Part shown: positions 60,274-64,000 of the stretch, piece by piece | How positions within the stretch are numbered: position 1 is the stretch's first letter | Layout: each line of letters starts with the position of its first letter | Assembly: GCA_017853175.1 (NCBI GenBank) | Contig: JAFMKA010000004.1 | Span: forward strand, 1 to 64,000 | Origin: Steroidobacteraceae bacterium | GTDB taxonomy: Bacteria; Pseudomonadota; Gammaproteobacteria; Steroidobacterales; Steroidobacteraceae | Reading direction: 5' to 3' | DNA: 64,000 nt | Made by a program: the position numbers and the translations under genes | The notes under the pieces: generated by a model | The model's database searches: none | What the model was told of the DNA's origin: nothing | What the model saw: the letters and a program-made list of their open reading frames with translations, nothing else

Positions 60274-61290
60274 TCAGAGGCGGTTACGCGCCATGGCCGC
60301 GCCGGCGCCCAGAGCGCGTAATTTGCCACGGGCGAGCTCAGCCGAGAGCGGCGCCATACCGCAATTGGTGCAAGGCAGAAGGCGCGACTTCTCGACGTGC
60401 TGTGTGGCTTCGAGAATGTTGTGAGCAACCTCTTCGGGAGTTTCGAGTTTGCCCGGCAGTACTTCGATCGCGCCGACCAATAATTCTTTGTCGGGTAACA
60501 ATCGCAGTACCTCGTGCGGGACACGCGACCCGGCGAACTCGAGTGAGACCTGCTTTACGCTGCTCTGGTTGATCCACGGGAAAATCTGCTCGTACTGCCG
60601 CCACTGATTGCCGAGCGATTCCTTCCATCGGATGTTCGCCTCAATTCCGTAGCCGTAGCAGATATGTACGACCGTAGTGGCTTTGAGGCCCTGCATGGCA
60701 CGTTCGAGGGCGGGCAGTCCCCAGTCTCGGACTTCTTCGAGGAATACGTTGAATGCGGGTTCGTCGAACTGGATCACGTCGGCGCCGGCCGCTTCGATTT
60801 CTCGAGCTTCGGCGTTGAGCAGTTCGGCGAAACGCATCGCCATATCGGCTCGTCGACCGTAGTACCCATCGGCGAGGGTGTCGCAGATCGTCATGGGGCC
60901 CGGCAAGGTGATTTTGAGTCGATGCTCGGTCTGGCGGCGCATGAATGACGCATCGGCGACATGAACCGGGCGAGTGCGCGAGAGGGGACCGGTGACGGTT
61001 GGGACGTCGGCTTCGTAACGATTATTACGAATCCCCATTCGGGTTTTGCGATTCCAATCGATTCCCTCGAGTTGCTCGAGGAAGCCATGGACGAAGTGGA
61101 TGCGGAATTGCTCGCCGTCACCGACGACGTCGATGCCGGCTGCTTCCTGCTCGCGCAACCATTCGAGCGCGGAGCGCTCTTTGCCTTGCTGCAACTCAGC
61201 GTCTTTGAGACGCCACTCGGGCCAGAGTTTTTCGGGTTCGGCCAGCCAATCCGGCTTCGGGAGGCTGCCTACAGTTGTAGTGGTAAACAC
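60274..61290 (-). CDS. Cobalamin-independent methionine synthase family protein (MetE catalytic-domain-like)
   Basis: TTTVGSLPKPDWL; DVIQFDEPAFNVFLEEV; VVHICYGYG; LLPCTNCGMAPLSAELARGKLRAL. Confidence 0.92.
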   Translation of the reverse strand: MFTTTTVGSLPKPDWLAEPEKLWPEWRLKDAELQQGKERSALEWLREQEAAGIDVVGDGEQFRIHFVHGFLEQLEGIDWNRKTRMGIRNNRYEADVPTVTGPLSRTRPVHVADASFMRRQTEHRLKITLPGPMTICDTLADGYYGRRADMAMRFAELLNAEAREIEAAGADVIQFDEPAFNVFLEEVRDWGLPALERAMQGLKATTVVHICYGYGIEANIRWKESLGNQWRQYEQIFPWINQSSVKQVSLEFAGSRVPHEVLRLLPDKELLVGAIEVLPGKLETPEEVAHNILEATQHVEKSRLLPCTNCGMAPLSAELARGKLRALGAGAAMARNRL

Positions 61291-61322
61291 CCGCGCATCT
61301 TACGACGCTCAACCGTCGTCCG

Positions 61323-61428
61323 GGGTGGAGTGAACCTTTCGGTCCACTCCACCCGGATCATCCTTGGACGGGGGGTTTCCATACATCCGGACATCCATGT
61401 CCGGAACGGCGCCCCGGACGGGACGCCG
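61323..61428. repeat. Cluster of three palindromic hairpins
   Basis: GGGTGGAGTG/CACTCCACCC (61323-61354); TCCGGACAT/ATGTCCGGA (61386-61405); CGGCGCCCCGGACGGGACGCCG (61407-61428). Confidence 0.75.
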
Positions 61429-61445
61429 TGTCCTTCATGATTCGA

Positions 61446-61934
61446 TCAGTTCGGCAGCAGGACGCTATCGATGGCGACGACCACGCCGTTGGCGGCGTTG
61501 AAGTCACCCGAAACGCGGGCGCCGTCGACACGGACGCGGCCACGAACGAGCTCGATCTTCACGTCTTCACCGGAGACGGTCTTGGCGCTGCGGGTGCGCT
61601 TCAGATCGTTCTCTTCGAGGGCCTTACCCGGCACCACGTGGTTGGTGAGAATCTTGACGAGCTGGTCCTTGTTCTCCGGACGGAGCAGGGCTTCGAGCTG
61701 GCCCGGGGGCAGCTTGGCGAAGGCTTCGTCAGTCGGGGCGAAAATCGTGATCGGACCGTTGGCCGTCAGGGCGTCGTTGAGACCGGCCACTTCGATCGCC
61801 TTGGCGAGGGTGCTGAAATTACCCTTCTCCTTGGCGACGTCGAGGACGGTGGACGAACCGCTGGCTTGGGCGGCGACCGACGTCAGGCCCAAAAGGGCGA
61901 CGGCGGCAAAGTTCTTGGCGTTGAAGCGAATCAT
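61446..61934 (-). CDS. Secreted fasciclin (FAS1) domain protein
   Basis: Signal peptide; FSTLAKAIEVAGLNDALTANGPITIFAPTDEAFAKLPPGQLEALL; NGVVVAIDSVLLPN. Confidence 0.96.
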   Translation of the reverse strand: MIRFNAKNFAAVALLGLTSVAAQASGSSTVLDVAKEKGNFSTLAKAIEVAGLNDALTANGPITIFAPTDEAFAKLPPGQLEALLRPENKDQLVKILTNHVVPGKALEENDLKRTRSAKTVSGEDVKIELVRGRVRVDGARVSGDFNAANGVVVAIDSVLLPN

Positions 61935-62030
61935 GGCAGTACTCCGTTGGTTGCTCTGTGGCGTACCGGCTTTCCTGCGTACGCTTTGTTTCGACGAGAG
62001 GGAGGATGACAGGAGCGCGGGAATCTGTCA

Positions 62031-62058
62031 AGGTTGTGTACAGGTTGAGGCTATACAC
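62031..62058. promoter_or_regulatory. Candidate MerR/CarH operator region
   Basis: AGGTTGTGTACAGGTTGAGGCTATACAC: two AGGTTG copies 11 bp apart plus TGTACA and TATACA half-sites, just upstream of the regulator start. Confidence 0.4.
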
Positions 62059-62072
62059 GAGATGAACAAATC

Positions 62073-63011
62073 ATGAACAGGCTTGCGACGACCCCCCCTG
62101 CGGGCCAGTTCACGATCAAGGCGGTTTCCCAGGCCACCGGTCTGACGGTGGAGACCCTGCGAGCTTGGGAGCGCCGGTACGAAGTTGTGCGTCCGTCTCG
62201 AGATTCTTCGGGCCGACGTACGTATTCCGCTGCGGATGTTGCTCGCCTCCGTCTGCTGCGTACGGCGACCGAGCTCGGCCATACCATCAGCCGTCTCGCC
62301 TCCCTCCCTGACGACGAGCTCGCAAAGCTGGTTGCGGACTCTGGGGGCCACGCGCGTCCCGGTCCGACACGCGGACAGTCGTACGTCGAGCGGGCCATCG
62401 ACGCCACCGAGCACTCCGACCCCTCCGGCGTAGAAGAGGTGCTGACCTCTGCGGTCGCGCTACTCCCCCCGAACGAAGTCGTGAACACGGTACTCGTGCC
62501 GCTCGTCCGCGAAGTCGGTGAGCGGTGGCACCGCGGTGAGGTGTCGATCGCCCAGGAGCACATGGTCACCGACATCGTGCGTCGCCTGATCATCAGTGTG
62601 TCCCGCGGTTACTTGCGCTCCGACAATGGCCCCTGCCTCGTGCTCTCGACGCTTTCGGGCGAGCGCCACGAACTCGGAATCCTGATGTGCAGTTGGCTCG
62701 CCGCGACGCGTCGCTTCCGTACGCATTATTTGGGTGTCGATGTCCCGCCAGCCGAGTTGGCGCGCTTTGCACTCGAGGTCGATGCGCGCGCGGTGCTGGT
62801 GTCGCTCGTCATGCCGGAGAATGAGGTGCCAGCCCTTGATCAGTTACGTGAGCTCGCCGAACAGCTGAGCGGGCGATGCGAAGTTTGGGTCGGCGGTTTC
62901 GCAGCTCGCTTGGTCACACCCGAGGAGTTGCCTCCGGGCTGTGTACTGCTGCCGACGGGCAGCGACTTCGAGCAGCGGCTCGATCTTCTCGCCGCACAGT
63001 ACTTTTCCTGA
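62073..63011 (+). CDS. MerR family regulator with B12-binding domain (CarH/LitR-like)
   Basis: FTIKAVSQATGLTVETLRAWERRYEVVRPSRDSSGRRTYSAADVARL; RWHRGEVSIAQEHMVTD; STLSGERHELGILM (E-x-H-x-x-G). Confidence 0.92.
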   Translation: MNRLATTPPAGQFTIKAVSQATGLTVETLRAWERRYEVVRPSRDSSGRRTYSAADVARLRLLRTATELGHTISRLASLPDDELAKLVADSGGHARPGPTRGQSYVERAIDATEHSDPSGVEEVLTSAVALLPPNEVVNTVLVPLVREVGERWHRGEVSIAQEHMVTDIVRRLIISVSRGYLRSDNGPCLVLSTLSGERHELGILMCSWLAATRRFRTHYLGVDVPPAELARFALEVDARAVLVSLVMPENEVPALDQLRELAEQLSGRCEVWVGGFAARLVTPEELPPGCVLLPTGSDFEQRLDLLAAQYFS

Positions 63012-63102
63012 TCCCGGATCGTGTTGGCGTCTTCGCAATTCTTTTGAATTGAGAGTGTGATCGTTCGAGCCGTCTAATCGAGGACTAGGTTAGATTCCCC
63101 CT

Positions 63103-64000
63103 ATGGGGTCGGCTTTTCGTTGGAACGCGTCGGTGCCGCGGCTGTGGGTCGTGGCGTTACTGCTGCTGCTTTCTTCTTGCAGCGGGGGTGGAGGCGGATC
63201 TGGGGCCCCCTCGAATCCGACGAGTGTTGCGCCAGCCCCCGCGCCGATCACCCAGGCTGAGGCCTATCGGTTCCTCAATCAGGCGAGCTTCGGAGCGACC
63301 GAAGCGGAGGCGTCACGTCTCATCGCCTTGGGGGACTCGAGCAACGGCTACTCCCGATGGATCGACACTCAGCTTGTCCGCGAAACATCCTTATTGTTGC
63401 CGGCAGTCGAAACGGCGTATCCGAATCCTGTTCCGCAAGGTTTCAACGTCGGATCCTTGAACGCGGTCCGTCTCGAGCGGTGGTTCGCCAATGTGCTTCG
63501 GGGTGACGATCAGCTACGCCAGCGGGTCGCCTTCGCATTGTCCGAAATCTTTGTCGTATCGCAGGTCGGAGCGCTACTCAATTTGCCGAATGCAACGGCA
63601 GATTTTCACGACATGTTGGCGCGGAACGCTTTCGGCAACTACCGAACATTATTGGAAGAGGTCACGCTGCATCCGGCGATGGGAACCTACCTGTCGATGT
63701 TAGGCAACCAGAAGGCGGTGGCAGGAACAAATCTCAGACCTGACGAAAACTACGCTCGAGAGATGATGCAGTTGTTCAGCATCGGACTCGTTCAGCTCAA
63801 TCTCGACGGTAGTGTTCGAACCGATGCGGCTGGGCAGCCTCTGCCGACCTACAATCAAGACGTCATCGAGGGTTTTGCCAAGGTGTTCACGGGGTGGAAG
63901 TGGGAGTGCCCGTCCACCTTGCCGGGATGTACGTTTGCGAACACGCGTCCGCAGATTGCGCCCGTTCTGGGGTACAACCAGATAAAGCCCATGCGGCTCT
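63103..64000 (+). CDS. DUF1800 domain lipoprotein, truncated by the window end
   Basis: Open frame to the edge (not in the ORF track): MGSAFRWNASVPRLWVVALLLLLSSCSGGGGGSG...; AYRFLNQASFGATEAEA; DENYAREMMQLFSIGLVQLN; VFTGWKW. Confidence 0.88.
   Translation, partial: MGSAFRWNASVPRLWVVALLLLLSSCSGGGGGSGAPSNPTSVAPAPAPITQAEAYRFLNQASFGATEAEASRLIALGDSSNGYSRWIDTQLVRETSLLLPAVETAYPNPVPQGFNVGSLNAVRLERWFANVLRGDDQLRQRVAFALSEIFVVSQVGALLNLPNATADFHDMLARNAFGNYRTLLEEVTLHPAMGTYLSMLGNQKAVAGTNLRPDENYAREMMQLFSIGLVQLNLDGSVRTDAAGQPLPTYNQDVIEGFAKVFTGWKWECPSTLPGCTFANTRPQIAPVLGYNQIKPMRL

Overview
This 64 kb window is a gene-dense, high-GC bacterial chromosomal segment. Protein content (TonB-dependent receptor, RND pump, GspB, rhombosortase, FadE with DUF1974-like architecture, Zur) suggests a gammaproteobacterium; that placement is inference. 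I saw no phage, transposon, CRISPR array, rRNA or tRNA. Main blocks: an RND efflux pair; a zinc-homeostasis locus (zur, His-rich COG0523 GTPase, WD40 protein) with a Zur-box-like site between divergent start codons; a three-gene beta-CASP MBL / NTT-like transporter / exported protein operon; a lipocalin-rhodanese fusion lipoprotein; a full propionyl-CoA to succinyl-CoA cassette; a fused FakA/FakB-like protein; gspB, Sfp-type PPTase and rhombosortase; dinB, fadE, mdh; a YtrA-type GntR/ABC operon led by an unlisted 41-aa small-protein ORF and an operator-like dyad; purT; a double-CDGSH protein; an apparently freestanding small RNA (promoter plus terminator, about 68 nt); ABC-F, xth and gor; transporters; a compact minus-strand catabolic-looking cluster (MetE-like, SDR, Asp/Glu racemase-like, FAD monooxygenase, SMP-30-like, amine oxidase); and a CarH/LitR-like B12 photoreceptor-type MerR regulator divergent from a fasciclin gene. 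All product calls come from reading motifs by eye; no searches were run.
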